Shown: positions 16,992 through 26,849, counted from the stretch's first letter. The stretch is 64,000 nucleotides of DNA from Actinomycetota bacterium (GCA_009697815.1 WLRQ01000001.1:28663-92662), one strand, 5' to 3'. The notes: generated from the sequence alone by a model not told the origin. Translations and numbers: made by a program.

Positions 16992-18562
16992 AGAGAGTCC
17001 TGGCGCAGACGAACGCGGGCGATCTTGCCCGTCGAGGAGTGCGGCAGGCTCTCGACGATCTCGACGACCGTCGGGCACTTGAACCGCGCCAACCGTGACT
17101 CGCACAGTGCCGAGACCTGGGCACCGGTCAGCGTGTGGCCCGGGAGCGCGACCACGAGCGCCTTGACGGTCTCCCCCGTGGTGGCGTGCGGAATACCGAT
17201 GACTGCCACCTCGGCAACGTCCGGGCTCGAGGCAATCACGGTCTCGATCTCGAACGGATAGACGTTGAACCCCGACACGATGACCAGGTCGCGTCGCCGG
17301 TCGACGAGATGGAGATCGCCGTCGTCGTCGGCATAGGCGATATCGCCGGTGGCATACCAGCCATCGGGCCCGGGTCCATCACTACCGTCGGGCCAGTAGC
17401 CGGAGAACAGGTTCGGGCCCCGGACCCAGATCTCGCCAGGGTCGCCGTCCTCGACATCTCCGGGGGCGTCCCATCCGCCGGAGTTCTCCAGATCACGCAA
17501 TCCGGGAACGCCCGAATCTTCGACGAGCCGCACCTGGACCCCCGGCAGAGCAGACCCGACGCAGCCGGGCTTGGGACGACGGTAAACCATCGTGGACGAC
17601 ACCACCGGCGCGGCTTCAGTGAGGCCATAGCCCTCCCACACGGGGTGGCCCGCATGGGCGGTGAACGTGTCGAACAGTGCCCTGGTGAGCGGGGCCGCAC
17701 CGGAGATGACCGTGCGAACACCCGCGAGCCGACGACCAAGATCAGGTATACGGGCCCAGGCGACAAGCACCGGAGGGGCCACGGGGACGTGGGTGATCCC
17801 ATGGGTGACGATCACCTCGAGCGCCGTCTCAGGCGAGAACCTCGCGAGCAGCACCGAGCGCGCACCCGTCGCCACCGCGAGACCGAGCACTGCGTTGAGG
17901 GCGTAGATGTGAAAGAGCGGAAGTACGACCAGAACCACGTCGTCGCCGAGCATGGGCTCAGGATCGATGGCCCTGAGTTGAGCGATATTCGCGAGCAGCG
18001 CTCGATGGGTCAGCATCGCTCCGCGCGAGAGGCCACTGGTTCCTGAGGTGAACAGCAGGACCGCGAGTGACTCAGGGTCGAACGCTTGGCTACCCGTCGC
18101 GAGGTGGGGCGCGTCGGCTCTCTGGCCAGCTCGGATGAGTGCCTCGAACGAGGTGCTACCGACGAGCACGAGTTCAGCAGGCGTGGCGCGGGTCGCCTCG
18201 AGGGCGACCAGTTCGGTGGCCTCCTCGGCCACGACGAGCCGAGCACCCGATCGCGCGAGGAGATCTGTCACCTCGGCGGTGGTGAAGGCCGTGTTGATCG
18301 GCACGGCGACCATCGCAGCGCGCAGGATGGCGAAGTAGCTGACAACGAATTCGATGCGGTTGCCCAGCAGCAGTGCGACGCGGTCGCCGGCGACAAGACC
18401 CTGCCTCAGCAATCCGGCGGCCAGTGCATCGACCGAGGACTCGAGGGCCGCCCACGTGGTCTCGAAGCCGTGGGACGCATCAAGGAACGCGATGTCGTCG
18501 GGGCGGGAGCTCGCAGTTTCGCTGAGCAGGTCAGCAAGGTTTGTCTGCGTGGGTTGGGTCAC
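16988..18562 (-). CDS. AMP-binding acyl-CoA ligase (long-chain fatty acid-CoA ligase-like)
   Basis: An adenylate-forming enzyme of 524 residues. Motifs include the P-loop LLFTSGTSGLSRG (about 168-180), YGLTEAAPV (about 317), YATGDIA, DRRRDLVIVSGFNVYP (hinge) and the catalytic lysine in SSTGKIAR (K513). These match medium/long-chain fatty acyl-CoA ligases; the exact acid is not readable. GTG 18562 begins 41 bases from the divergent HAD gene. CACGAT 6 bases upstream may be a weak leaderless -10. The stop is coupled to the glutaredoxin-like gene. Confidence 0.88.
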   Translation of the reverse strand: MTQPTQTNLADLLSETASSRPDDIAFLDASHGFETTWAALESSVDALAAGLLRQGLVAGDRVALLLGNRIEFVVSYFAILRAAMVAVPINTAFTTAEVTDLLARSGARLVVAEEATELVALEATRATPAELVLVGSTSFEALIRAGQRADAPHLATGSQAFDPESLAVLLFTSGTSGLSRGAMLTHRALLANIAQLRAIDPEPMLGDDVVLVVLPLFHIYALNAVLGLAVATGARSVLLARFSPETALEVIVTHGITHVPVAPPVLVAWARIPDLGRRLAGVRTVISGAAPLTRALFDTFTAHAGHPVWEGYGLTEAAPVVSSTMVYRRPKPGCVGSALPGVQVRLVEDSGVPGLRDLENSGGWDAPGDVEDGDPGEIWVRGPNLFSGYWPDGSDGPGPDGWYATGDIAYADDDGDLHLVDRRRDLVIVSGFNVYPFEIETVIASSPDVAEVAVIGIPHATTGETVKALVVALPGHTLTGAQVSALCESRLARFKCPTVVEIVESLPHSSTGKIARVRLRQDSL

Positions 18563-18590
18563 GACCTGATCGTGACACAGCGGAGGTCGG

Positions 18591-18596
18591 TAGGCT
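18591..18596 (+). promoter_or_regulatory. -10 hexamer TAGGCT of the HAD gene (leaderless)
   Basis: TAGGCT is separated by 7 bases from ATG 18604, with no Shine-Dalgarno sequence between them. It fixes the start of the HAD phosphatase and lies in the 41-base region shared with the divergent ligase gene. Confidence 0.6.
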
Positions 18597-18603
18597 CGGC
18601 ATC

Positions 18604-19479
18604 ATGGCAGGGACCCCGGAGAATGATCTCGTGCACGCCTCGCACGTTGCCGGGGTGGCCTCCGCGGCTGCGGCCGACGTTGCCCCGGACCGTCTGGTGG
18701 AACCCGACCTCACCGGAGCGGCCTTCTTCGATGTCGACAACACCGTCATGCGGGGAGCGAGTATCTTCCACCTGGCCCGAGGCCTGGCCAGGCGCAAGTA
18801 CTTCACCATGCGCGAGGTCAGCGATTTCGCCTGGAAGCAGACCAAGTTCGTCCTCAACGGGTCCGAGGACCTCGAGGACATGACCTCGGCCACCGAGGCG
18901 GGACTCGCCTTCGTCAAAGGCAGACGCGTCGATGATGTGGTCTCGCTCGGCGAGGAGATCTTCGACGAACTCATGGCACGCAAGCTCTGGCCAGGCACGC
19001 TCGCACTCGCCCAGGGTCACCTCGATCGCGGGCAGCGCGTCTGGCTCGTGACGGCCACGCCAGTCGAGCTCGCATCTCTCATCGCTCGCCGCCTCGGCCT
19101 CACGGGAGCCCTCGGCACGGTGAGCCAGATCGAGAACGGCACCTACACCGGGAAGCTGATCGGGGCTCCTTTGCACGGCAAGGCCAAAGCCGAGGCCGTC
19201 CGGGCGCTGGCCGAACGCGAGGGCCTCGACCTCGTCCGCTGCACGGCGTATTCGGACTCCGCGAACGATGTCCCGATGCTCTCGGCCGTGGGCCGTGCGG
19301 TTGCCGTCAATCCTGACTCAGCACTGCGTAAGCACTGCCGAGCCGTCGGCTGGGAGATCCACGACTACCGGCGGGCCCGACTGACGAACCGATACGCAAT
19401 CCCCGCAGGACTCGCGGCGGCCGCTGGCATCGGTGTGGGCATCGGGGTCAGCATCGGCGCTTCCCGGCACAAGACCTGA
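18604..19479 (+). CDS. HAD-IB family phosphatase (SerB-like)
   Basis: A haloacid dehalogenase-superfamily hydrolase of 291 residues, subfamily IB. Motif I is FFDVDNTV (D43, D45), motif II is VTAT, motif III lysine is in HGKAKAEA and motif IV is YSDSANDVPM. A helical cap lies between motifs I and II. The C-terminus ends in a glycine/isoleucine-rich hydrophobic stretch (AAAAGIGVGIGVSIG) that may anchor it to the membrane. Substrate is uncertain: phosphoserine is possible, but the subfamily also includes lysophospholipid and sugar phosphatases. Confidence 0.88.
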   Translation: MAGTPENDLVHASHVAGVASAAAADVAPDRLVEPDLTGAAFFDVDNTVMRGASIFHLARGLARRKYFTMREVSDFAWKQTKFVLNGSEDLEDMTSATEAGLAFVKGRRVDDVVSLGEEIFDELMARKLWPGTLALAQGHLDRGQRVWLVTATPVELASLIARRLGLTGALGTVSQIENGTYTGKLIGAPLHGKAKAEAVRALAEREGLDLVRCTAYSDSANDVPMLSAVGRAVAVNPDSALRKHCRAVGWEIHDYRRARLTNRYAIPAGLAAAAGIGVGIGVSIGASRHKT

Positions 19480-19557
19480 CGACTCTCGCTGTCGCCCCGA
19501 GCAGGGCGAGGCCGGGTCGCACGTCGCGGTGAGGGCTAGCGCAATCGACTTAGGACC

Positions 19558-20979
19558 TCATGTGCGCGTGTGGAGTTGGCGCGCAGCCTCGGCGATCGAT
19601 CCGCTGAGCGAGGGGTACACCGTGAACGAGCTCGCGATCTGGTCGACGGTGAGCCGGTGCTCCACGGCGAGAGTGATCGGGAAGATCAGTTCGCTCGCCC
19701 GAGGCGCCACCACCACCCCACCGACGACTATGCCTGTGCCAGGGCGGCAGAAGAGCTTGACGAATCCGTCACTGAGGCCCTGCATCTTGGCGCGCGCGTT
19801 GGTGGCCAGGGGAAGTTTGATCATGGTCACGTCGATGACACCGTCGTCGGCCTGCGCCTGACTGACCCCCACGGTCGCGATCTCCGGATCGGTGAAGACG
19901 TTGCTCGACACCGTGGCGAGATCCAGTGGGCTGACGGCATCCCCGAGTGCGTGCCACATCGCGATGCGTCCCTGCATGGCGGCCACGGACGCGAGCATCA
20001 GGATGCCCGTGACATCACCTGCCGCGTAGACGCCACGGGCGGACGTGCGCGAGACCTTGTCGACCTCGACATAGCCGGTCCGAGTAAGCGTGACACCAGA
20101 CTCGACCAACCCCAGCCCCTCAGTGTTGGGAATCGATCCGACAGCCATCAGGCAGTGCGACCCCTCGACGGTCGAGCCATCGGCGAGCGTGACGACGACC
20201 CCATCAGCGGCATTGCCGCGCGTGCGTCGCACCGACACTGCACGCGAGCGGCCCAGGACCTGCATTCCTCGGCGGCCGAACACGTCCTCAAGAACCTGAG
20301 CGGCGTCAGCGTCCTCTCCCGGCAGGACTCGGTCGCGCGAGGACACCAGGACAACGTCAGAACCCAAGGCGTTGTAGGCCGAGGCGAACTCGGCACCGGT
20401 GACGCCCGACCCCACGACAATGAGACGTGAGGGGAGTTCATCGAGGTCGTATACCTGCTCCCAGGTGAGGATGCGCTCTCCATCGGGCTCCGCACCCTCG
20501 ACGACCCGGGGGCGGGCGCCGGTCGAGACCAAGATCGCATCGGCCAGGAGCGACTCGGTGATGCCGTCGAAGGTCTCGACGACCACGGTCGACGGGCCGT
20601 CAAGCCTGCCCAGACCACGGATCACGCGCACGCCTTCGTGCTCCAGACGTGCCGCAATGTCGAGGGACTGCGCGGACGCGAGCCTCTTGACCCGGTCGTT
20701 GACAACACCGAGATCCACCGACACGAGCCCTGGCGCGGGGCGGTCGCCCGCGATGCGCACTCCGAGTTCACCGCTGTCAGCCGCAAGAGTCATGATCTCG
20801 GCGGTCGCGATGAGGGTTTTGCTCGGGACGCAGTCGGTGAGCACCGCCGAGCCCCCGAGGCCATCGCGGTCGACGACGGTGACCTCTGCCCCGAGTTGAG
20901 CGGCGACCAAGGCCGATTCGTACCCACCAGGGCCGCCACCCACGATCACCACACGAGTCATGGACGCATCATCCCGCAT
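19558..20979 (-). CDS. LpdA-type NAD(P)H quinone reductase (flavoprotein disulfide reductase family)
   Basis: An FAD-dependent pyridine nucleotide oxidoreductase of 473 residues with GGGPGGYESA near the N-terminus, a second Rossmann motif GSGVTGAEFASAY, the GDVTG FAD site and a C-terminal dimerisation domain. The redox-active motif reads GGSAVLTDCVPSK: only one of the two cysteines of lipoamide dehydrogenase (GTCLNVGCIPSK) remains. It therefore cannot be a normal Lpd, and matches the mycobacterial LpdA (Rv3303c) quinone-reductase type. ATG 20979 is chosen because GGAG lies 6 bases upstream; ATG 20961 is the alternative. Confidence 0.85.
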   Translation of the reverse strand: MRDDASMTRVVIVGGGPGGYESALVAAQLGAEVTVVDRDGLGGSAVLTDCVPSKTLIATAEIMTLAADSGELGVRIAGDRPAPGLVSVDLGVVNDRVKRLASAQSLDIAARLEHEGVRVIRGLGRLDGPSTVVVETFDGITESLLADAILVSTGARPRVVEGAEPDGERILTWEQVYDLDELPSRLIVVGSGVTGAEFASAYNALGSDVVLVSSRDRVLPGEDADAAQVLEDVFGRRGMQVLGRSRAVSVRRTRGNAADGVVVTLADGSTVEGSHCLMAVGSIPNTEGLGLVESGVTLTRTGYVEVDKVSRTSARGVYAAGDVTGILMLASVAAMQGRIAMWHALGDAVSPLDLATVSSNVFTDPEIATVGVSQAQADDGVIDVTMIKLPLATNARAKMQGLSDGFVKLFCRPGTGIVVGGVVVAPRASELIFPITLAVEHRLTVDQIASSFTVYPSLSGSIAEAARQLHTRT

Positions 20980-21020
20980 CGAAGTCTCCGCATTGGCTGA
21001 CCAGGGAGCCTCGGGGTCGA

Positions 21021-21026
21021 TAACGT
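21021..21026 (+). promoter_or_regulatory. -10 hexamer TAACGT of the PNP gene (leaderless)
   Basis: TAACGT ends 6 bases before GTG 21033. There is no ribosome-binding sequence, so the PNP-phosphomutase transcript probably begins at the start codon. Confidence 0.55.
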
Positions 21027-21032
21027 CATGGG

Positions 21033-21851
21033 GTGAGTGACGCCGTCGACCTGCTGCAATCCGATCCCGCCGCCGCCGCCGTGGCGGCCGCCGCTGAGCT
21101 CGCACGCATCACGGGTGTCGAGAACCATGACGTCGCGGTCGTCCTGGGATCAGGCTGGCTCCCCGCTGCTGACGTGGTGGGGACGACCGTCATCGACATC
21201 CCGGTCACCGACCTTCCCTACTTCGCGCCCCCTGTCGTCGAGGGCCACGCAGGACGGCTGCGAAGCACCCAGATTGGGGACACCCGCACCCTCGTCTTCC
21301 TCGGTCGCACACATCTCTACGAGGGACGGGGCGTCGAAGCAGTGGCGCACGCGGTTCGCACGGCAGCGGCCGCTGGCTGTCGGGTGGTCGTGCTCACGAA
21401 CGGCTGCGGCGGCCTGAATCCGTCGTGGTCCCCTGGAACGCCGGTACTGATCAGCGACCACATCAACTTCACGAACGCGTCACCTCTACGAGGCGGGGCA
21501 TTCCTCGACCTCACCGATCTCTACTCCACCCGGCTCCGGGAACTGTGCCGACAGGTCCAGCCCGGCATGCCCGAAGGCGTCTACGCACAGTTCCGCGGCC
21601 CGCAGTACGAGACGCCTGCGGAGATCCGGATGGCGCGAGTTCTCGGAGTCGATCTCGTAGGGATGTCCACGACGCTCGAGGCCATCGCGGCACGCGAGGC
21701 CGGAATGGAGGTGCTCGGAATTTCCCTCGTCACCAACTTCGCCGCGGGCATGACCGGGGCGCCCCTCGATCACCAGGACGTCCTTGACACCGGACACGCC
21801 GCCGCTCACCACATGGGAGTCCTTCTCCGAGAGGTGATTTCGAACCTATGA
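21033..21851 (+). CDS. purine-nucleoside phosphorylase
   Basis: A trimeric-type PNP of 272 residues that cleaves inosine and guanosine with phosphate. Seen are VLGSGWLPAAD (phosphate loop), LGRTHLYEG, LTNGCGGLNP, the purine-site block YAQFRGPQYETPAE and VGMSTTLEAIAA, and a late NFAAGMTG. These match the human/mycobacterial PNP family. The last bases overlap the phosphomutase ATG (ATGA), pairing ribose-1-phosphate release with a phosphopentomutase/hexomutase. Confidence 0.94.
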   Translation: MSDAVDLLQSDPAAAAVAAAAELARITGVENHDVAVVLGSGWLPAADVVGTTVIDIPVTDLPYFAPPVVEGHAGRLRSTQIGDTRTLVFLGRTHLYEGRGVEAVAHAVRTAAAAGCRVVVLTNGCGGLNPSWSPGTPVLISDHINFTNASPLRGGAFLDLTDLYSTRLRELCRQVQPGMPEGVYAQFRGPQYETPAEIRMARVLGVDLVGMSTTLEAIAAREAGMEVLGISLVTNFAAGMTGAPLDHQDVLDTGHAAAHHMGVLLREVISNL

Positions 21852-23581
21852 CTACACAGTCGACACCCGAGGTGCACGTGAGGGATTCGCTGTCCGTCGT
21901 GCCCGACGAGGATGCCAGCGCCACTGATCTCACACTCGTCGACCGAGCGCGCCACTGGCGCGACGATGACCCCGACCCCGACACACGTCTGGCTCTCACC
22001 AGGCTCCTCGACGCCGCAGGCAGCGGCGACGAGGGCGCTGCGGCCGAGTTGCACGACGCGTTCAGCGGCCCGCTCGAGTTCGGTACCGCGGGCCTGCGGG
22101 GCGCCATGGGGCCTGGGCCGAACCGGATGAACCGCGCCGTCGTGGCGCGTGCCGCAGCGGGCCTGGCGGCATATCTCACCGCGCGTGGCGGTGGTTCGGT
22201 CGTGATCGGCTATGACGCACGCCACAAGTCGGATGGCTTCGCCCAGGTCACCGCCGAGGTGCTCGAAGGCGCCGGCATACGCGCACTCGTCCTACCACTT
22301 CCGATGCCGACACCTGTTCTGGCGTATGCGATCCGACACCTCGGGTGCGTCGCTGGAGTCATGGTGACGGCGAGTCACAACCCCGCGCAGGACAACGGCT
22401 ACAAGGTCTACCTCGGCGACGGAACCCAGATCGTGCCACCGGTCGACATCGAGATCAGTGCGCTGATCGCCGACGTAGGGGATGTGCGAGACATCCCTCG
22501 CCGTGACACCGCCACGACCCTCGGCAGCGAGGTTCTGACCTCCTACCTGGCCAGGATCGGCACGCTCGTCCCGCCCGATGCACCTCGCGCCGTCGACGTC
22601 GCCTACACACCTATGCACGGCGTCGGGGGCAACGTCGTGCTCGCCTCACTGGCGATCACAGGGTTCCCGTCACCCCGAGTCGTCACCTCGCAATTCGCAC
22701 CCAACCCGGATTTCCCCACAGTCGCGTTCCCGAATCCTGAGGAGCCAGGCGCGATGGACCTCGCCCTCGAGGAGGGCCTTGAGAGCGATGCCGATATCGT
22801 CATCGCAAACGACCCCGATGCGGATCGCTGCGCTGCGGCGGTGCCCACTCGCGATCGCGGAGCGTCCGGTGGACCGACCATCCGCATGCTCCGCGGCGAC
22901 GAAGTTGGCGCGCTCCTGGGCTGGTGGCTCCACGAGCGCGGAGCGACAGGCGCCTACGCGAATTCGATCGTGTCGTCTTCACTCCTGTCGAAAATGGCTG
23001 CCACTTATGGGCTTTCGCACCATGAGACCCTGACGGGCTTCAAGTGGATCGGTCGCATCCCAAACCTGGCCTTCGGGTACGAGGAGGCTTTGGGCTACTG
23101 CGTCGACCCCACACACATCCCTGACAAGGACGGCATCAGCGCAGCGATCCGCCTAGTCGAGTTGGTGGCCTGGCTCAAGGCCCGGGGGCGCACCGTCCAC
23201 GACGTACTCGACGATCTCGCTGTCGAGTTCGGGCTTCATGCGACCGACCAACTCTCGGTGAGGGTTTCCGACCTTTCGCTCATCACCGCGGCCATGGCGC
23301 GACTTCGCGCCCTCCCTCCCGCAGAGGTCGCGGGGTTGGCGGTCGAACAGTTTGAGGATCTCGAGAGCGGCGTCGCAGGCCTTCCTCCCACAGATGGTGT
23401 GCGGCTCCGGCTCGCGGAGAGCACCCGGGTGATCGTCCGGCCCAGTGGCACCGAGGCCAAGCTCAAGTGCTATCTCGAGGTGGTGGTGCCGGTCACGAGC
23501 GACGTCGAGGCGTCACGGCTCGTCGCCGCACATCGGCTCTCGGCGCTCAAGGCCGGCATGGCAACCGTGCTGGGCCTCTAG
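21848..23581 (+). CDS. phospho-sugar mutase (phosphomannomutase/phosphoglucomutase/PPM family)
   Basis: An alpha-D-phosphohexomutase of 577 residues. The four signature sites are present: the phosphoserine loop VTASHNPAQDNGYK, the metal loop NDPDADR, the sugar-binding loop GYEEALGY and the phosphate-binding RPSGTEAKLK. FGTAGLRGAMG begins domain 1. Length and sequence match the PGM2/PMM-like group that includes bacterial phosphopentomutases. Coupling to PNP suggests it isomerises ribose-1-phosphate to ribose-5-phosphate, but hexose activity cannot be excluded. Confidence 0.9.
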   Translation: MTTQSTPEVHVRDSLSVVPDEDASATDLTLVDRARHWRDDDPDPDTRLALTRLLDAAGSGDEGAAAELHDAFSGPLEFGTAGLRGAMGPGPNRMNRAVVARAAAGLAAYLTARGGGSVVIGYDARHKSDGFAQVTAEVLEGAGIRALVLPLPMPTPVLAYAIRHLGCVAGVMVTASHNPAQDNGYKVYLGDGTQIVPPVDIEISALIADVGDVRDIPRRDTATTLGSEVLTSYLARIGTLVPPDAPRAVDVAYTPMHGVGGNVVLASLAITGFPSPRVVTSQFAPNPDFPTVAFPNPEEPGAMDLALEEGLESDADIVIANDPDADRCAAAVPTRDRGASGGPTIRMLRGDEVGALLGWWLHERGATGAYANSIVSSSLLSKMAATYGLSHHETLTGFKWIGRIPNLAFGYEEALGYCVDPTHIPDKDGISAAIRLVELVAWLKARGRTVHDVLDDLAVEFGLHATDQLSVRVSDLSLITAAMARLRALPPAEVAGLAVEQFEDLESGVAGLPPTDGVRLRLAESTRVIVRPSGTEAKLKCYLEVVVPVTSDVEASRLVAAHRLSALKAGMATVLGL

Positions 23582-23633
23582 ATCTCGCCTGCCGGATAGG
23601 TACCCTGGAGCCCCCGCAAGAGAGGAAGAAGCG

Positions 23634-23984
23634 ATGGCCCAGTTCCTGCTGTCCGTCCACGCCGTAGCAGGAAACCCGCCTCCCTCCATGGCGGTGATAG
23701 AGCAGATGTACGCGGACGTCGGCTCTTTCAACACCGACTTGATGGCGGCGGGCTCCTTCGTATTCGGCGGCGGTCTGCAGCCGGCGAATGAATCCACGGT
23801 GGTCGACGCAACAGGCGACCAGCCGACCGTGAGGGACGGCGTGCGCACGACCGGACCGGAGACTCTCGGAGGCTTCTGGGTGATTGACGTAGCCGATCCG
23901 GACACAGCGCAGCAGTGGGCCATCCGGGCATCCCGCGCTTGCGCAGGGCCCATCGAAGTTCGTCCGTTCCAGCCCGAGGCCTGA
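23634..23984 (+). CDS. YCII-related protein
   Basis: A protein of 116 residues with a dimeric ferredoxin-like pattern of the YCII superfamily: MAQFLLSVH strand, a helix EQMYADVGSFNTDLMAAGSF, GGGLQPA, and a C-terminal VIDVADPDTAQQWA..EVRPF segment. This resembles the DGPF/YCII proteins often found next to ECF sigma factors, but no sigma gene is near. GAGGAAGAA precedes ATG 23634 and TACCCT (23601-23606) is a plausible -10. Function is unknown. Confidence 0.78.
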   Translation: MAQFLLSVHAVAGNPPPSMAVIEQMYADVGSFNTDLMAAGSFVFGGGLQPANESTVVDATGDQPTVRDGVRTTGPETLGGFWVIDVADPDTAQQWAIRASRACAGPIEVRPFQPEA

Positions 23985-24025
23985 GCGGCGCTCGTTCGTC
24001 ACGGAGGGGGGCTTTTGTCCCAGCT

Positions 24026-25195
24026 TCAGGAGAAGCCGGTCACAAGTTCGGCCGCAAGTGCCGCGTATCCGGGCTTCACCACCTGATCGATGAGGGCGAG
24101 CCTCTCGTCGAACGGAAGGAACGAGCTCTTGAGCGCGTTGATCGTCACCCACTCGACCTGGGCAAGGCCCCACCCGAAGGCCTCCGCGAGCAGCATCATC
24201 TCGCGCGTCATGGACGTCCCGGACATGAGCCGGTTGTCGGTATTGACCGTGACGCGGAACCGCAAACGCGAGAGCAGCCCGATCGGATGGTCGGCGATCG
24301 ACTTCGCCGCACCCGTCTGAACATTGGACGACGGGCACAGCTCCAACGGGATACGAAGATCGCGCACATAGCGAGCGAGCCGCCCGAGGTGAGCGACGCC
24401 GCGGTCATCAACCGCGATGTCGTCGACGATGCGCACGCCGTGACCGAGACGCTCGCAGCCACAAAAGGCCACTGCCTCCCGGATGCTCGGCAGGCCGAAT
24501 GCCTCACCTGCGTGGATGGTGATGTGGCACGACTCGCCGCGCAGGTACTCGAACGCGTCGAGGTGCCGTGAGGGCGGATATCCCTCCTCCGCTCCGGCGA
24601 TGTCGAAGCCGACGACGCCCTCATCGCGATAGCGCACTGTCAGCTCGGCAATCTCGCGTGATCGCGCCGCGGTGCGCATGGCGGTCAGCAGGGCACGCAC
24701 CCGGATCGGGTGGCCCGCGTCGGATGCGCGTGCCTCGCCGATCCTGAATCCTTCAAGCACCGCCTCAACCACCTCGGTGAGTGCGAGCCCGCGCTCCGCG
24801 TGAAGTTCGGGGGCGAAACGCACCTCGGCGTAGACGACGCCGTCCGCCGCAAGATCTTCAGCACATTCGGCCGCGACACGCACGAGGGCATCGCGGGTCT
24901 GCATGACCGCCACCGTGTGGGCGAACGTCTCGAGGTAGCGCACGAGCGATCCGGAGCCTGCGGAATCCACGAACCAGCTTGCGAGGTCGGCGGCGTCACT
25001 CGCGGGGAGCTTGCCGTAGCCGATCTCGCGCGCCAAGTCCAGGATCGTGGCTGGGCGAAGCCCGCCGTCAAGGTGGTCATGGAGTAGGGCCTTAGGGGCA
25101 CGTCGAACAACACCTTCGAGCAGACCGGGTGCATACACCGCGCCGGACTCGCGACGCGGTGAAGTAGGACCTGCCGATGCTGGCTCCACTCTCAC
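24026..25195 (-). CDS. add: adenosine deaminase
   Basis: A zinc hydrolase of 389 residues that deaminates adenosine to inosine. Metal and catalytic motifs are complete: LHDHLDGG near residue 38, HAGEAFG, ERLGHG, and [10 protein letters not shown] with the zinc-binding aspartate. GTG 25195 is fixed by TAGCGT 6 bases upstream (leaderless). An N-terminal tail of about 30 residues precedes the barrel. With PNP nearby it would salvage adenosine to hypoxanthine. Confidence 0.94.
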   Translation of the reverse strand: MRVEPASAGPTSPRRESGAVYAPGLLEGVVRRAPKALLHDHLDGGLRPATILDLAREIGYGKLPASDAADLASWFVDSAGSGSLVRYLETFAHTVAVMQTRDALVRVAAECAEDLAADGVVYAEVRFAPELHAERGLALTEVVEAVLEGFRIGEARASDAGHPIRVRALLTAMRTAARSREIAELTVRYRDEGVVGFDIAGAEEGYPPSRHLDAFEYLRGESCHITIHAGEAFGLPSIREAVAFCGCERLGHGVRIVDDIAVDDRGVAHLGRLARYVRDLRIPLELCPSSNVQTGAAKSIADHPIGLLSRLRFRVTVNTDNRLMSGTSMTREMMLLAEAFGWGLAQVEWVTINALKSSFLPFDERLALIDQVVKPGYAALAAELVTGFS

Positions 25196-25201
25196 GCCCT
25201 C

Positions 25202-25207
25202 ACGCTA
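25202..25207 (-). promoter_or_regulatory. -10 hexamer TAGCGT of add (leaderless)
   Basis: Minus-strand TAGCGT is followed by exactly 6 bases and the GTG at 25195. No ribosome-binding site is present. Confidence 0.6.
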
Positions 25208-25268
25208 GCCGGAGCCCGACCTCGAGGCGCGGCAAACGATCACACGCTGATCGCGAATGGCCTGCGCC

Positions 25269-26849
25269 CTAGAAGGCGTCGGTCGGACGGTAGAGACCCC
25301 AGACCTCGCGAAGGGCGTCGGAGACTTCACCCACAGTGGCGCGGGCGCGCAAGGCATCACGCATCGGGTAGAGCACGTTGTCGGTGCCGCGCGCGGCCGT
25401 ACGGATCGCGTCAAGAGCCGCGTCAACAACGGATTGGTCTCGAGCGGCACGCAATTGAGCGATGCCCTCGTGCTGCTGCGCCTCGATCGTGGGATCGACG
25501 CGAAGCGGCTCGTAGTAGTCCTCTTCGTCGACAGTGAAGCGGTTGACTCCCACCACGACGCGCTCGGCAGAGTCGATCTGCTGCTGCACCTCGTAGGCGG
25601 ACTGCTCGATCTGGCCCTTCTGGAAGCCGCGTTCGATCGCGGCGACCGCTCCGCCCATCTCTTCGATCTGACGCATCAGATCCAATGCAGCGAGCTCGAC
25701 CTCGTCGGTGAGCGCCTCGACCACGTACGACCCCGCGAACGGGTCCACCGTCGCGGTGACGTCCGTCTCGTAGGCGAGGACCTGCTGGGTGCGCAGGGCG
25801 AGCCGCGCGGCCTTCTCCGACGGCAGGGCAATGGCCTCATCGAATGAGTTGGTGTGCAAGGACTGCGTGCCGCCGAGCACCGCGGCAAGGCCCTGGATCG
25901 CGACGCGCACGAGGTTGACCTCGGGCTGCTGCGCGGTGAGCTGGACACCCGCCGTCTGGGTGTGGAACCGCAGCATCAGGCTCTTGGGGTCGGTTGCGCC
26001 GAAGGTCTCTTTCATGACGTGCGCCCAGATCCGGCGCGCGGCGCGGAACTTGGCGACCTCTTCCAAAAGGGTGGTGCGCGAGACGAAGAAGAACGCGAGA
26101 CGCGGAGCGAACTCGTCGACATCCATGCCAGAAGCCACAGCCGCACGGACGTATTCGATCCCGTCGGCAAGTGTGAATGCGATTTCCTGCGCGGGCGTGG
26201 CCCCGGCTTCGGCCATGTGGTAGCCCGAGATGGAGATCGTGTTCCATCGCGGGATCTCGGCGCGGCAGTAGCTGAAGATGTCAGTGATCAACCGGAGCGA
26301 CTGCGCGGGCGGGTAGATGTAGGTGCCGCGGGCGATGTACTCCTTGAGCACATCGTTCTGGATCGTGCCGGTGAGGGCCGACGCCGGAACTCCCTGCTCC
26401 TCTGCGACGAGCTGGTAGAGAAGCAGGAGCACGGCGGCCGGCGCATTAATCGTCATCGACGTCGACACTGTGTCGAGCGGGATTCCACCGAAGAGGACCC
26501 GCATATCGTCGATGGAGTCGATCGCGACTCCGACTTTGCCGACCTCACCGTGGGCGAGCGGGTGGTCGGAGTCGTATCCCATCTGCGTGGGCAGGTCGAA
26601 GGCCACGGAGAGCCCGGTCGTGCCAGCGGCAATCAGTTGGTGGTAGCGGGCGTTGGACTCCGCGGCGGTCCCGAAGCCTGCGTATTGACGCATCGTCCAG
26701 GGCTTGCCCGTGTACATCGAGGCATAGACACCGCGAGTGAAGGGGTAGGAACCGGGCTCACCGAGTCGTTCGGCCGGATCCCAGCCTTCCAGGGTTTCGG
26801 GGCCGTACACCTGCTGGAACGGAAGCCCCGACTCGGTCTGGCGTGCCAT
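25269..26849 (-). CDS. methylmalonyl-CoA mutase-like large (catalytic) subunit, no B12 domain
   Basis: A 526-residue acyl-CoA mutase catalytic barrel without the C-terminal cobalamin domain. Aligned with the Propionibacterium mutase at a constant offset of 33, Y56 (RQYAGF) equals Tyr89, R174 ([10 protein letters not shown]) equals Arg207, and H211 (GYHMAEAG) equals His244. Isobutyryl-CoA mutases replace the first two by Phe and Gln, so methylmalonyl-CoA is the likelier substrate. K49 replaces Arg82. AAGGA 6 bases before ATG 26849 marks the start; TAGCGT (26882-26887) is a likely -10. A free B12-binding subunit is encoded at 44863-45297. Confidence 0.88.
   Translation of the reverse strand: MARQTESGLPFQQVYGPETLEGWDPAERLGEPGSYPFTRGVYASMYTGKPWTMRQYAGFGTAAESNARYHQLIAAGTTGLSVAFDLPTQMGYDSDHPLAHGEVGKVGVAIDSIDDMRVLFGGIPLDTVSTSMTINAPAAVLLLLYQLVAEEQGVPASALTGTIQNDVLKEYIARGTYIYPPAQSLRLITDIFSYCRAEIPRWNTISISGYHMAEAGATPAQEIAFTLADGIEYVRAAVASGMDVDEFAPRLAFFFVSRTTLLEEVAKFRAARRIWAHVMKETFGATDPKSLMLRFHTQTAGVQLTAQQPEVNLVRVAIQGLAAVLGGTQSLHTNSFDEAIALPSEKAARLALRTQQVLAYETDVTATVDPFAGSYVVEALTDEVELAALDLMRQIEEMGGAVAAIERGFQKGQIEQSAYEVQQQIDSAERVVVGVNRFTVDEEDYYEPLRVDPTIEAQQHEGIAQLRAARDQSVVDAALDAIRTAARGTDNVLYPMRDALRARATVGEVSDALREVWGLYRPTDAF

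Noticed and set aside
19492..19509. TCGCCC/GGGCGA stem between the HAD and LpdA genes
   Set aside because: A 6-bp GC stem is expected by chance in this composition and has no T-tract.
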